This document shows positions 1 through 10,611 of a DNA stretch of 17,438 nt, piece by piece. The notes beneath the pieces are model-generated. The model was not told the origin of the DNA, did no database searches, and saw only the letters and a program-made list of their open reading frames with translations. Numbering within the stretch: the stretch's first letter is position 1; every line of letters starts with the position of its first letter. Source of the DNA: Pleurotus ostreatus/Saccharomyces cerevisiae fusant (Eukaryota; Opisthokonta); assembly GCA_024196135.1 (NCBI GenBank), contig JAMQCK010000702.1, positions 1-17,438 of the forward strand, written 5' to 3'. Position numbers and translations under genes: made by a program.

Positions 1-3000
1 TTGCGCAAAGAAGACATGCACGTCTTCGAACTCGATGACGAGGAGGATGCGCGCGCAGGAGCGGAGACCGATAGCTCGCCTGTGCCGTCAGCGGAGGATG
101 CACGTCAGGTCGACGATGTTGATGCTGAGGGGGAGATTGACCTGGACGCAGCGGATGAAGGCGCCGGGAAGCCTCAGGACGACGCAGAAGCGGCACAGCA
201 TGTCGAAGTCGAGGCTTTCGTGCCCACTGGCGAAGATGAGGCTGCAGGGAATGAGCCCGCGGCGCTGCCATCTACAACCGAGGTACGTCGCTACTGTATA
301 CCTACAGCAAGTATTCCGTCTGACGAAACGTTATGAGAATGCTTCACCTGTACAGGAGGAGCCTACTCCCGCGCGGCCTCGGGACGTCGAGGAAATGGAA
401 TCGCTTTCAAAGCTACCTCCTGCTTCCGCTGACCGTCCGCCTTCACCGCATGAGGGCGTTACGCTGGGTGTGATCCCTCAGTTGCCCGTCTTCATTGGCG
501 AACCATATCCTGCAATCCTCAGCAATCCGAGTATCCCAGCTGCTGAGTCGGAGTCGGAAGACGACGAGGAGAGCGCAACCGGCGAGGATTCGTCTTTCGC
601 AACGACAGACAGTGCAGAAGCCCGAGAGCAACCTTCAGGGGATCAGGCTGTTCTCGTTGACGATGCAGCGAGAATCCTCCCTGACGAGGCGCCGACAGCA
701 CAAGCACCACCGTCGCAGCACGAGGCAGAGGACCCGGCTACGTCTGAACCTGACGTCAAGGATGCGGATACGGCGGACGTCGAGATAGCCAATGAGGGCG
801 GTGAGGTAGTTGCAGTGCCTGAACCCGTGGAAGAAGAGCCGCCAAGCATCGCGGACGTCGTGGAGGCTAGGGAAGAAGCTGCGGCCGAAGACAGTGCGGA
901 GGCCCACCATCGCTCAAAGTCCCCCACCCCGCACTCCCACTCACACGAGGCGGCTGAAGTCGATGAGGTCGTTGCGGAGGAGTCTATCGACGGCAGAACG
1001 GATCCCATTGATCACCAGGACGCCCAAACACCTGGAGATATGTCGACGGTCGGGGCCGGTAGCCAATCTGACTCTATAGAGCAGCATGACGCTTCCCCCG
1101 CGAAGCCATTATCGTCGTGAGTGCACCGTCTTCCTCTTCCCCGCTTCGCTCGGACTCACTTATATCTCTTCCAAAGTCTACCGGAGCCAGATTCGTCTAC
1201 TCCCGCGGCTGAGGATCTCGCTGCAGATGCCGCCTCTCACGGCCGTGGACCTACCCCAGCACATACCGAAGCGTCCCCACGCCCTCAGGCTATTCCCAGC
1301 AATCATGAGAAACCCTTGCCGCAAAAGCGGGCGCGATCCATATCGTCTACTTCATCTCTCACAACGTCGGGTTCGGAATCCGAGCCGCATCAGGAGCGCA
1401 AGCGTGCGCCTCCGAGGTTGCGTCAACGACCGTCTCGGAAAGTTGGACTTCGGAACACGGGACGGCGGGCCAAGAGGACGAAACTGGAGGAAGATTCTAC
1501 GGAGGAGGAAGAGGAGGAAGAGGACGCTCGTGATGCTTCTCAGCCGCCTGCGAAACGCTCAGCCAAAGGCAAGGAGCGTGCTCAGACACCCTCGACAGCC
1601 TCAACGTCCGGCGCGAGTGCTGCAGCGCGCATGTTGGAGGCACCGAGCTCACGGGAATCTTCTGTGGATGTCGCGCCAACCAAGGAGCGCGAGCCCACAC
1701 CACCACAAGCTGCGCCCTCCCCTGTGGCCGCTGCGCCGATAGGTGCTGCTTGGAATATGCACCATCAGCATCGCAAAGCCGCTCCGGCGACCATGTTCCA
1801 GCAAATCCAGCGCAGAATGAACGGCGTGCCACTGCCCACCCCGCAGCCGGCTCCTCCAAAGCGCGCGAGCTCCGTCGCGAGCTCTTCGTCAGCGCCAGCG
1901 TCGGATGGAAGCGGTTCAAGTGCTTCTTCAGCCTCAGCTTCCGCTCCGCCTCGCCGTACAAAGTCAGCGAGGACGCTTGCGGCGGCCATCTCGACTACGC
2001 GCGCCGTGACCCGCGCCAACTGCCGCTACCACAAAATCAGCATCCCGCGCGAGGAAAATCAGCAGCGCTTCTACTTCCTCGTCCCCGGCTGCTCCCTCGG
2101 CAACCAAGAGGTCATGGAGGACGAGGAGATCGAGGACCACGGCATCGCCGCCTACGACGACGGCGTGCGCGGCATCAAGGACGTCGAGCAGCTCGACCTC
2201 GACCCCTACGTCGTCGGCAACCTCCGCAAGCTCACCGGCGTCGACATCCTGCGCGAGGGCGAGGTGTACTACCTGCCCGCGGAGGGGGAGACGGTGCGGC
2301 TGCTGCGGACGCGCCCGTTGATTACGGCGCGGGACTATGGGAACGCGTCGGCGGCGGGGAGCCAGCCGTCGTCGCCGCTGCATCAGCATTATCTGGGCGG
2401 GCAGTGGCGGTCGCCGAAGAAGCCGGTGTCGGGGGCGGAGTCGCTGAGTACGGTGGCGTCGGGTGGGGGGTCGATTTTGCAGAGGGGGAGGACGGCGACC
2501 CCGTCGGTGGATGAGGAGGGGGACGAGGATGATTATGTGTTGACGGAAGTGGAGAGCGATGAGGAGGACGATAACGAGTCGCAGCGGAGTCCGACGCGGA
2601 AATCGGGCGAGGGCAGCAAGGGCAAGCAGCTTGTCGGTGACAAGGTCAAGCCTGATGCCGAGAGATCCAAGCTCGGTGGTGAGAGCAGCAAGTCCAAGGC
2701 TGCTCGCCGCCGCAGCCGCCGTGGGGTCGATACCTCGTACAAGCCCGGGAAGGAGGAGTTGGAGGCGTCATCGTCCGACGAGGAAGAGCTCAAGGAGAAG
2801 AAGCGGAAGCCGCGCAAGAGCGCGAAGGGCATTGGCAAGACTGCGCTCGGCAACGGGAAGAGTGGGTTGGGGAATGGGAAGAGCGGTGTGGGCAGCGGGA
2901 AGAGTGGACTGAAGAGGGGACGGACGTCAGAAGTGCCGGGGCAGGATGCAGAGGACGCCCCGTCAAAGGCGAAGCGGCTGAGGAAGAGCGCGACGCATGC

Positions 3001-3019
3001 GGGGGATGGGACGAAGTGA
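1..3019 (+). CDS. Large disordered nuclear-type protein of unknown function, 5' end outside the window
   Basis: I do not recognise this gene. Visible exons are 1-282, 356-1116 and 1177-3019 (introns 283-355 and 1117-1176, both GT..AG). They join in frame to 961 codons plus TGA. The left edge cuts the gene unless the ATG at 16 is the true start. The first half is acidic and rich in Glu, Asp, Ser, Pro and Ala. Residues about 425-490 and the C-terminus carry basic clusters (KKRKPRK, RRRSRRG, GRRAKRTK) that look like nuclear localisation signals. The only globular-looking block is residues about 627-725 (nt 2010-2305), with CRYHKI near 630, FYFLVPGCSLG near 650, an acidic stretch, then YVVGNLRKLTGVDILREGEV. 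A four-copy 7-residue repeat sits at 2834-2917. A chromatin or nuclear-periphery role is inference from composition only. Confidence 0.82.
2834..2917 (+). repeat. Four tandem 21-bp coding repeats (Gly-Lys-Ser-Gly heptads)
   Basis: Inside the C-terminal tail of the first gene, four consecutive 7-codon units read GKTALGN, GKSGLGN, GKSGVGS and GKSGLKR. Units 2 and 3 are the most alike at DNA level. The unit puts a lysine every seven residues in a Gly/Ser-rich chain. Repeats of this kind arise by replication slippage and often vary in copy number between strains; that is inference here. Confidence 0.85.
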
Positions 3020-3250
3020 GCCTTTGATGACTTGGACTGGCTACGACGACGTATACCATGATTTCGATGTACCTTGTGATGATGTTGATCTATACGCGCC
3101 ATACATATCTCTTTACTTGTTGCCTCAATCCATTCTTCGAGGAGTGCTTCACTCGAGCCTCATGTTATGCAGGGATCGTATCAGTGTATAGCAAGGACAA
3201 AAGGCGTGCTCAAGCAAAGTGATACTCGACAGGCATTGTACAAGTATTCA
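3020..3250. other. Convergent 3' intergenic spacer
   Basis: This AT-richer stretch lies between the stop codon of the first gene (+) and the stop codon of REX2 (-), so it should hold both 3' untranslated regions and polyadenylation sites. I see no coding sequence with support and no clear repeat. Confidence 0.7.
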
Positions 3251-4429
3251 CTACTTCGCCCTCGGCGGCGACGGTGGCGGTGACTTGAGCTTCGGCACCG
3301 TCTTGAAGATGTTCTCGCGGTACCAGCGCAACTCTTGAGGGAACTTAGATTCAACGAAGGCAGAAGATACGCGGCGACGTACCTGCGATAGAGCCCTTAA
3401 TGTCGTCGAGTGCTCTGTGGCTTGACTCTGATAGCTTTGGCACAGGAATCTGGGGGTACCATCGGCGTGCCAGTTCCTATAGTAACAGGGTAAGCTCAGC
3501 GGTCCATAGAACTGCGGAGGGAACATGCGCACCTTGATTGAAGAAACGTCGATTATCCTTAGGTTGCGCACAATACATCAGCCACACTTGCCCAACATAA
3601 ACCCTCCCAACCCAAACCCCGACCCCCACTCACCGATAATGCAACCAATCCAAGAACCTCGGCATCTCATTCGCGAGGAACATGCGGTCGACGTGCACGG
3701 AGTTGCCCGCGAGGACGGCCGTGCGCTGGGCGGGGACCCATTTCTGGATGTAGGCGAGGACGGCGGACTCGACGGAGGCGGTGGTGTGGGGGGAGGCGAG
3801 GCAGGCGGCGGTGAGGCCGGACTGAGGAGGGGTTTGTTTGGTTATGAGGGGGAGGGTTGTGGTGAGGGAGGGAGAGAGGTGAGAGTGAGAGAAGTAATGG
3901 GGAGTGGAGAGGGAACGAAGGAGGGGGGAGGATGGAGCACTCACTTTACCATGCTGGTTTGTGCACCATTCATCCATTCTTCCTTGGCGAGTAGGTGAGT
4001 AGAGCGTGTCATATGCAAAAGACAGACGCACCCATCCAACACCGACTTCTCCGTCCGTATGATGTACTCGACGCCTTCGTCTACGATCTCCAGGTTCCCA
4101 TTCGTGATCAAAACCTGCGAAGTTCAGCCTCACGCGTCCACCTAAACATGCTGCAGACGCACCGCAATCTCAATGATCTTGTCCTTATTGTGATCCAGTC
4201 CCGTCATCTCGCAGTCCACCCACACAATGGGCCCGTCATCATACGCGAGTGGGCTGAGGGACTTCCCTACGGCTTGTGCCATCTTGATTCGAGGGCGTGC
4301 AGGTTTATAGGACCAACGGGATGCTGAGCGTCTGGAGAGGGATAATGTGCGTGTAAAGGAGGCGCGTGTGCAAAGGGAAAGGCCAAGACGAGGAGAAAGC
4401 AGGCGCGTCGCGCGAGGGACGCAGAGCAT
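3251..4429 (-). CDS. REX2: Oligoribonuclease (DEDDh 3'-5' exoribonuclease), probably mitochondrial and possibly dual-localised
   Basis: The protein degrades very short RNAs (2-5 nt) to mononucleotides, finishing RNA turnover. Exons in coding order: 4429-4163, 4114-4032, 3978-3945, 3821-3634, 3557-3533, 3476-3383, 3333-3251; six GT..AG introns. They total 774 nt, or 257 residues. The DEDDh set is complete: Asp72 and Glu74 in WVDCEMTGLD, Asp173 in NSVHVDRMF, His219 and Asp223 in HRALDD. Family landmarks LDGMDEWC, HGKSGLT and ELRWYREN are rejoined exactly by the splices. The first 49 residues are rich in Arg, Ser and Leu and lack acidic residues, as in a mitochondrial presequence. A second ATG (4282-4280, Met50) would give a 208-residue form of the usual oligoribonuclease length. 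Intron 4115-4162 begins directly after the IIEIA motif. The gene is divergent from CPA2. Confidence 0.95.
3842..3938 (-). other. Polypyrimidine-rich intron tract in REX2
   Basis: Most of the longest REX2 intron (3822-3944, 123 bases) is nearly all G and A on the + strand, meaning C and T on the transcript strand. The other REX2 introns are 48-76 bases and of mixed composition. It contains several runs of three to six G on the + strand. Confidence 0.75.
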
Positions 4430-4985
4430 GAACGAAATGGGCGCGTCGGTGCGGAATAAGCGGTACGAGGCCGGACCGAAGCCTCCGAACTTGGGCGCCT
4501 ATTCGCCCCAGGGAACCTGAAGCATTTCTATACCTCAAAGCAAGTATTTCTCCTTCACAGTTTGCGTCAGTAGAATACACTGGCTCGTCAAAGATGATCC
4601 AAGTCGTCGAGTCAAGCAGAACTGACGTTTGCCATGAAGTGAGTCATGGACAAATGGGTCCGACGATCACCCCGACCAGCTGAGAACTTTACAAGGTGCA
4701 GCCGTGCCCTTCTACTGAGTTTCTTCATTTCCCACGCGATCCTTTCCTGAGCAAACCTAAAGCCCTAGCCTGCCGACCATGCAAGTTGCGAGCAAGAGAA
4801 GTCTTGCTTCATTCGGCACCTCGGCCGAAGCACGACGCGTAAACCTAATGGGGAAAGATAGTAAATGACGCTTTGACTGGTCTACAAATTTTGGGGACTT
4901 CGCGGAGTCATTCTTCGACGCGCTTGCTTCCTCCCAACACCGTCCTCCTCCGCTAGCCCATCACCGCTGTCGGCGGCGCTCAGCC
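4430..4985. promoter_or_regulatory. Divergent promoter region of REX2 and CPA2
   Basis: This 556-base gap separates two ATGs on opposite strands, so it must serve both genes. I see no coding sequence with support. It carries an exact TGAGTCA at 4640-4646 and a near match GGAGTCA at 4904-4910 (TGACTCC on the other strand). No convincing TATA box is visible. A CT-rich stretch around 4920-4970, just before the CPA2 start, resembles the pyrimidine-rich leaders of fungal genes. Upstream ATGs occur at 4779, 4848 and 4865, all followed by stops before 4880; whether they are transcribed is unknown. Confidence 0.7.
4640..4646. promoter_or_regulatory. Gcn4/Cpc1-type site TGAGTCA upstream of CPA2
   Basis: This is an exact match to the heptamer bound by Gcn4 of yeast and Cpc1/CpcA of filamentous fungi, the bZIP activators of general amino-acid control. 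It lies about 340 bases before the CPA2 ATG and about 210 bases before the REX2 ATG. Arginine biosynthetic genes are classic targets of that pathway; binding here is inference. Confidence 0.6.
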
Positions 4986-7900
4986 ATGAGCCTCTGTCGA
5001 CTCCGGTCGTCTGCCCTTGCTGGCATTGGTCGACAATGGACGCGCACATTCCACACCACGCGCGCTGCCCGCGCTATCGTGCCCACCAAGCCCGTCCGCG
5101 CTGTCGCAGCACCCGCGGTCGGTAACTACACCCCCGAGGACGGCGACGGACACGTCCTCAACTCACCCTCCGAGCTCGCGCGCAAGATATCCGCAAAGGT
5201 CCTGCCCAAGCTCCCGCGCCCGGACGTGAAGAAGGTGCTTGTCGTCGGCTCTGGCGGCCTCAGTATCGGCCAGGCGGGCGAGTTCGACTACTCGGGCTCG
5301 CAGGCGCTCAAGGCGCTCAGCGAGGAGGGCATTGAGGCTATTCTCATCAACCCGAACATCGCGACATGGCAGACCTCGCATCAGTTGGCTTCCCAGGTTT
5401 ACTTCCTCCCCATCACCGCGGACTACGTCGCATACGTGCTGGAGAAGGAGCGTCCGGATGGTATCCTGCTCACTTTCGGTGGGCAGAGCGCGCTCAACGT
5501 CGGCATTGCGCTCGATCACATGGGTGTGCTCGAGCGGCTCGGTGTCCAGGTTCTCGGTACTCCCATTCGGACACTGGAGGTTTCGGAGGACCGCGACCTC
5601 TTCGTACAGGCTTTGAAGGGTGTGTGCATACAGCTATGCTCATCGTGCAAGTGACTGACGTGCTGCAGAAATTGACATTCCGGTCGCTCAGTCCACGGCT
5701 GTCTCGTCGGTCAACGCTGCCCTGCAGGCTGCAGAGACCATTGGCTACCCCGTCATCCTTCGCTCGGCATTCACCCTCGGTGGCCTCGGTTCTGGCTTCG
5801 CGGAAAACCCGGACGAACTGCGCGATCTCTCGGCCAAGTCGCTCTCCCTCTCCCCTCAGGTGCTCATCGAGCGTAGCATGAAGGGCTGGAAGGAGCTCGA
5901 GTACGAGGTCGTTCGTGACGGTGCGGATGTGTGTATACCTAGTCACTGTTCTCGCGCGTTTTGCTCACCCATCTTGTGCAGAACACGATCATCTGCTGCA
6001 ACATGGAGAACTTCGACCCCCTCGGCACGCACACGGGTGACTCTATCGTCGTCGCTCCGTCGCAGACATTACCGGACGATGAGTACCATATGCTCCGGAG
6101 CGCGGCGATCAAGACCATCCGTCATCTCGGTGTCGTCGGCGAGTGCAACATCCAGTACGCGCTGCACCCCTCGTCCAAGGAATACTGCGTCATCGAGGTC
6201 AACGCTCGGTACGCATATACCACTCTATTAACCATCCTACTCAATGCTGAGACGCTTCCTGCAGTCTGAGTCGGTCCAGCGCTCTCGCGTCCAAGGCTAC
6301 CGGTTACCCCCTCGCCTACACCGCCGCGAAGATCGCCCTCGGCCACACCCTCCCCGAGCTCCCGAATGCCGTCACCAAGACCACCACCGCCTGCTTCGAG
6401 CCGTCCCTCGACTACATCGTCACGAAGATCCCGAAGTGGGACCTGGCGAAGTTCTCCACCCAGGTCGACCGCCACGTCGGCTCCGCGATGAAGTCCGTCG
6501 GCGAGGTCATGGCCATCGGGCGCACGTTCGAGGAGTCGCTGCAGAAGGCCATCCGCCAGGTCGACCCGCGGTGGAAGGGCTTCGAGGCGTATATTGAGCC
6601 GGAGGATTTGGATGACGTCCTGAGCCGCCCGACGGATATGAGGTTGTTTGCGGTGGCGTATGCGATGTACAACAAGGGCTACTCGGTCGACAAGGTTCAT
6701 GATCTGACGAAGATTGACAAGGTTGGTGACCGTCGATATCCATCTTGTTTCATGGCATTGCTAACACGTAAATCCTTTAGTGGTACCTGTACAAGATCGA
6801 CAACATCGTCCAGACGCACCGCCAGCTCAAGGCCCTCGGCTCCGTCGAGAAGATCGACCAGGAACTCATGAAGCACGCCAAGAAGATGGGCTTCTCCGAC
6901 TCCCAGATCGCCGACCTCGTCAACTCGACCGAGGACGTCGTCCGCGCGCACCGCAAGTCCCTCGCCGTCACGCCCTTCGTCAAGCGCATCGACACGCTCG
7001 CGGCCGAGTTCCCCGCGCACACGAACTACCTGTACACGACGTACAACGCGCAGACGCACGACGTCGAATTCGACGAGCACGGCACGATGGTTTTGGGCAG
7101 TGGGGTGTACCGCATTGGCTCGAGTGTGGAGTTTGATTGGTGTGCGGTGACGTGTGCGCGGCGGTTGAGGGATATGGGGAACAAGACGATCATGATCAAC
7201 TACAACCCGGAGACGGTGTCGACGGATTTCGATGAGGCAGATCGCTTGTACTTCGAGGAACTCGGGTTCGAGAGGGTCATGGATATCTACGAGCTGGAGC
7301 AGGCGCAGGGTGCGGTGGTAAGCGTGGGTGGTCAACTCCCGCAGAACATCGCTCTTCGCTTGAAGCAGAACAACGTCAACGTACTCGGCACGGACCCGCA
7401 GCAGATCGACAATGCCGAGGACCGCCACAAGTTCTCCGCGGTCATTGACAGCATCGGCCTGGACCAGCCCGCCTGGACGGAGGCTACCTCCCTCGAAGAC
7501 GCCAAGGCCTTCGCCGACCGCGTGGGCTACCCCGTTCTCATTCGCCCGTCCTACGTCCTTTCCGGCGCCGCCATGAACGTCGTCCGCGAGGAGGCCCAGC
7601 TCGAGTACAACCTTTCCGCCGCCGCCTCCGTGTCCCCGCTCCACCCCGTCGTTATCACCAAGTTCATCGACGGCGCGCAGGAGATCGACATCGACGCGGT
7701 TGCGCACAACGGGAAACTCCTCGTTCACGCCGTGTCCGAGCACGTCGAGAACGCGGGTGTTCATTCGGGCGACGCGACGCTCGTGCTGCCGCCGTTCTCG
7801 ATTCCGCCGCGGGATATGGAGCGCTTGAAGGACATTGCTGAGCGTGTGGGCGCTGCATTCGAGATCTCGGGGCCGTACAACATGCAGGTCATCCGCGAGC

Positions 7901-8751
7901 CGCCGACGAAGGAGGGCGAGGACGCGGCGCTGCGCATCATCGAGTGCAACCTGCGCGCGTCGCGCTCGTTCCCCTTCGTCAGCAAGGTCCTCGGGCACAA
8001 CTTCATTGACACGGCGACCTCGGCGATCGTTGGGCAGAACGTGCCGGAGCCGGTCGACCTGATGAAGGAGAAGCGGGATTACTGCGCGGTCAAGGTCTCG
8101 CAGTTCTCGTGGACGCGTCTGCCGGGTGCGGATCCTTTCCTTGGTGTCGAGATGGCCAGCACGGGCGAGGTCGCCAGCTTCGGCAAGGACATCTACGAGG
8201 CGTACTGGGCGTCGCTGCTCAGCACCACCGGCTTCAAGGTCCCCTCGAAGAACTCCGGCGTCCTCCTCGGCGGCGACGTCGAGCGCCCCGAGATGGAGAA
8301 CATCGCGAAGCGCCTGACGGAGCTCGGCTTCAAGCTGTACTGCTCGTCGCCCGAGGTCGAGGAGTACTTGAACAACATCCCCTACGTGACGGCCAAGAAG
8401 ATCTTCTTCCCGAAGAAGGATAAGCGGAAGCTGCGCGAGGTATTCGATCAGTACGACATCCAGTGCGTTATCAACTTGGCGCAGGCCAGGGCGACGACGT
8501 TTGTGGATGAGGATTATGTGGCGCGTCGGTGAGTTTTCAATTTTGTCTTCGGTACAGACCTCTTTCTGACACGGAACTCCAGGAACGCCGTCGACTTCGG
8601 CCTTCCGCTCCTCAACAACGCGCGCACCGCCGAGCTCTGGGTGGAGAGCCTGGCACGCAAAATTCCCGAGGGCGGCCTCAACAAATATGACGAGGGCCAC
8701 ATCCCGAGCGAGGTCAAGTCGTGGGCGGAGTGGGTCGGGAGACGAGCATAG
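4986..8751 (+). CDS. CPA2: Carbamoyl-phosphate synthase, arginine-specific, large chain (mitochondrial)
   Basis: This is the synthetase subunit that makes carbamoyl phosphate from bicarbonate, two ATP and ammonia channelled from the small glutaminase subunit, for citrulline and arginine synthesis. Exons: 4986-5619, 5669-5928, 5982-6208, 6265-6721, 6781-8528, 8583-8751; five introns of 49-59 bases. They total 3495 nt, or 1164 residues, close to fungal arginine-type large chains. The N-terminus is a mitochondrial presequence (Arg, Ser, Thr, Ala, with [11 protein letters not shown] near residues 20-30). The two homologous halves are visible: [19 protein letters not shown] from residue 88 and [11 protein letters not shown] from about 633. 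ATP-grasp landmarks include [24 protein letters not shown] and [14 protein letters not shown]. The MGS-like domain runs from about residue 1005 to the end. There is no fused glutaminase or aspartate transcarbamylase, which excludes the pyrimidine-type URA2/CAD enzyme. Confidence 0.97.
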
Positions 8752-8981
8752 AGAGAGGGAGAGATCTAGGATACGTATAACCATCTAATTGGCCAGCCGC
8801 AAAAGGAATCAGCCAACGTCGCATTCCATTGTATACTATTGCACCCTTTTTTGTTACCAGCACTACTACTAGTGCTCGTCCCTAGCGGCGGGGACGTTAC
8901 CGTGAATTCACTGACTGGTAGAGGACTTCGAGCTGCGTGATATGGATTGTTACGTTGATGGTTTGGGTGCGTACATTGCTT
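8752..8981. other. Convergent 3' spacer between CPA2 and the FAD oxidase
   Basis: The two genes end tail to tail, so this 230-base spacer should contain both 3' untranslated regions. It has a T-run at 8847-8852 and two adjacent inverted repeats at 8859-8896, described separately. No coding sequence with support is present. Confidence 0.7.
8859..8896. repeat. Two adjacent perfect hairpins in a convergent 3' spacer
   Basis: The first is 8859-8876: a 7-bp perfect stem (AGCACTA with TAGTGCT) around a 4-base loop. The second follows with no gap, 8877-8896: a 6-bp perfect stem (CGTCCC with GGGACG) around an 8-base loop. Because both are inverted repeats, either transcript could fold them. A role in 3' end formation is inference. 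Confidence 0.6.
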
Positions 8982-10611
8982 CTACAAAACAGGAGTGAGA
9001 TCATCCGCGTTCTTCGCAAGCTCTTCCAGGTCGATTTCTAGTGGTCCCTGCGCGTAACCCTCGCGCGAAAGGTCCGGTGGTCCCCACACCCGGTCGACTG
9101 CGAATTTCTTGACCAGCTCGTCGGGGAGCTTGCCCTCAATAGCGTCTGCCACCAACCTGCCAATGACCGGCAAGAACTTGTAGGCGTGCCCCGAGCCACC
9201 TGTGGCAAAGAACAGCCCCGGGTCGCCTGGCTTGCTACCGATGAGCCAGTTGCCGTCCTAGTGGACATCGCGGTGAGCATTTTTACATGTCCCCTCCGAG
9301 CCTGTCGATGGACTCACCGGTGTGTCGTTGTACCAGCAAAGCCGAGTGGCCACAAAAGGACGCTTGGCGAGCTCTGGATATACCTTCCGCAGCCCCTCCC
9401 TAAGAGCAAGCACCGACTTCTTGGGGATAGCAAGACCGTCGGCCGGGTTCGTGATGACCGTCCTTGGCGTGGATGTCTTTCCGTCCTTCTTATTGGTCAC
9501 CCCAACGTTGTGAATGGCCATCTTGACCACGTTCTTCGCGTTCGGCTTAAGAGAGAAAGTCAGACATGTCAACAGCTCAGTAAAACGGCCAACCTACAGG
9601 GAAGACGTAGAAACCCGACGAGAACTCGAGCACCACCGGAGTCTTGCGGTACAGCACTGCCTCTTCCTCCGTCAATTGGACCATGGCGACGGATTGTCTG
9701 CAATGGGCAAGGTGATCAGAATCCATTCGAGCGCTACGGCCATGCTCATGCCGCCCTTACCCAGTCGCCGTGCACAATGCATTGCAATCAAGGTCAGCGT
9801 CGAAGCTCGATCCTGTCCAAGCACCTGTCGCAAGCACGACGAGCGCGGCTTCGTACTTGCTCCCGTCCTGGCAGACGACTCCCTTCGTCTGACCGTCCTC
9901 GCGCAGCAGCTGGCTCACAGTCTTGCCCGTGAAAATCGTCGCCCCAAGGGCTTTGACCTCGTTGGTGAGAAGTTGCAGGCTAGCGCGCGGTCGGTTAGTG
10001 AAGATTCGGTAGGAGAGAGGAAGATAGTCACCCTTGCGACGCCATTGCCCAACCAGCGTTGCGATTGAGGTAGCCGGTATAGCCCTCAAAGGATCCCGCC
10101 TCGATGCCCTCCGGAATCGCCGTTCGCAGAGCCTCGGGCTTCTCCAAGTCTACGAGATCGAGACCCATCTCCTTATCGTGCTTCAAAGCGGCATCCTTGT
10201 ATTCGGAGTGGCCGTCTGAGCCCAGGACGAGGACGCCGCATCTGTGGTCGTGTCAGCCCTTGCAATATTTTCCACTGTAAGGAGATATACTAACTCATGG
10301 TACGCATCCTTGTACAACTCCGTCTTCCACGTCTTGATTGCATCAAGCGCAAGCTGGGCGTAGAACTTGTCGCTATAAGACGAACGCACAATGCGATTAA
10401 AGTCGTTGGAGCTTCCATCGACGGCGGGTAGCACGTCTGATCTCTCAAGCACGGTGATCTGTAGCACAACAAGTCAGACTCTGTATACCTGCATGCCTGT
10501 ATGCGATGGACCCACATTCGTAAACCCCCTCTTCAGGAGGTGATATGCAGTCGATATCCCAAAGCAGCCTGCGCCGATGATGAGGATCTTGTCATCCTTG
10601 TTGGGAGCCAT
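8982..10611 (-). CDS. FAD-dependent amine/amino-acid oxidase, sarcosine oxidase / fructosyl-amino-acid oxidase family
   Basis: This flavoenzyme probably oxidises an N-substituted amino acid (sarcosine, pipecolate, saccharopine or fructosyl amino acid) with oxygen, giving H2O2. Exons in coding order: 10611-10516, 10458-10295, 10241-10032, 9979-9761, 9697-9598, 9545-9318, 9257-8982; six GT..AG introns of 52-63 bases. They total 1293 nt, or 430 residues, the usual family length. The N-terminal Rossmann motif GAGCFGISTAYHL binds the FAD ADP moiety. Family landmarks are RSSYSDKFYAQLA, GYTGYLNRNAGWA, CWYNDTPDGNWLIG and GGSGHAYKFLPVIG. Cys333 in RLCWYNDT aligns with the cysteine that carries covalent FAD in this family. 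The protein ends in PVL, so it lacks the SKL-type peroxisomal signal common in relatives. An exact TGACTCA lies about 91 bases upstream. The substrate cannot be decided from sequence. Confidence 0.9.

Noticed and set aside
3525..3998. Gly-rich open frame on the + strand
   Set aside because: It is antisense to REX2 exons and covers the purine-rich intron, so its Gly/Glu content is a composition effect.
6697..8784. Very long open frame (about 695 codons) on the - strand opposite CPA2
   Set aside because: It lies fully antisense to strongly supported CPA2 exons, has no recognisable domain and is rich in Arg, Val, Asp and Leu as expected from the complement of GC-biased codons. It is a shadow of the real gene.
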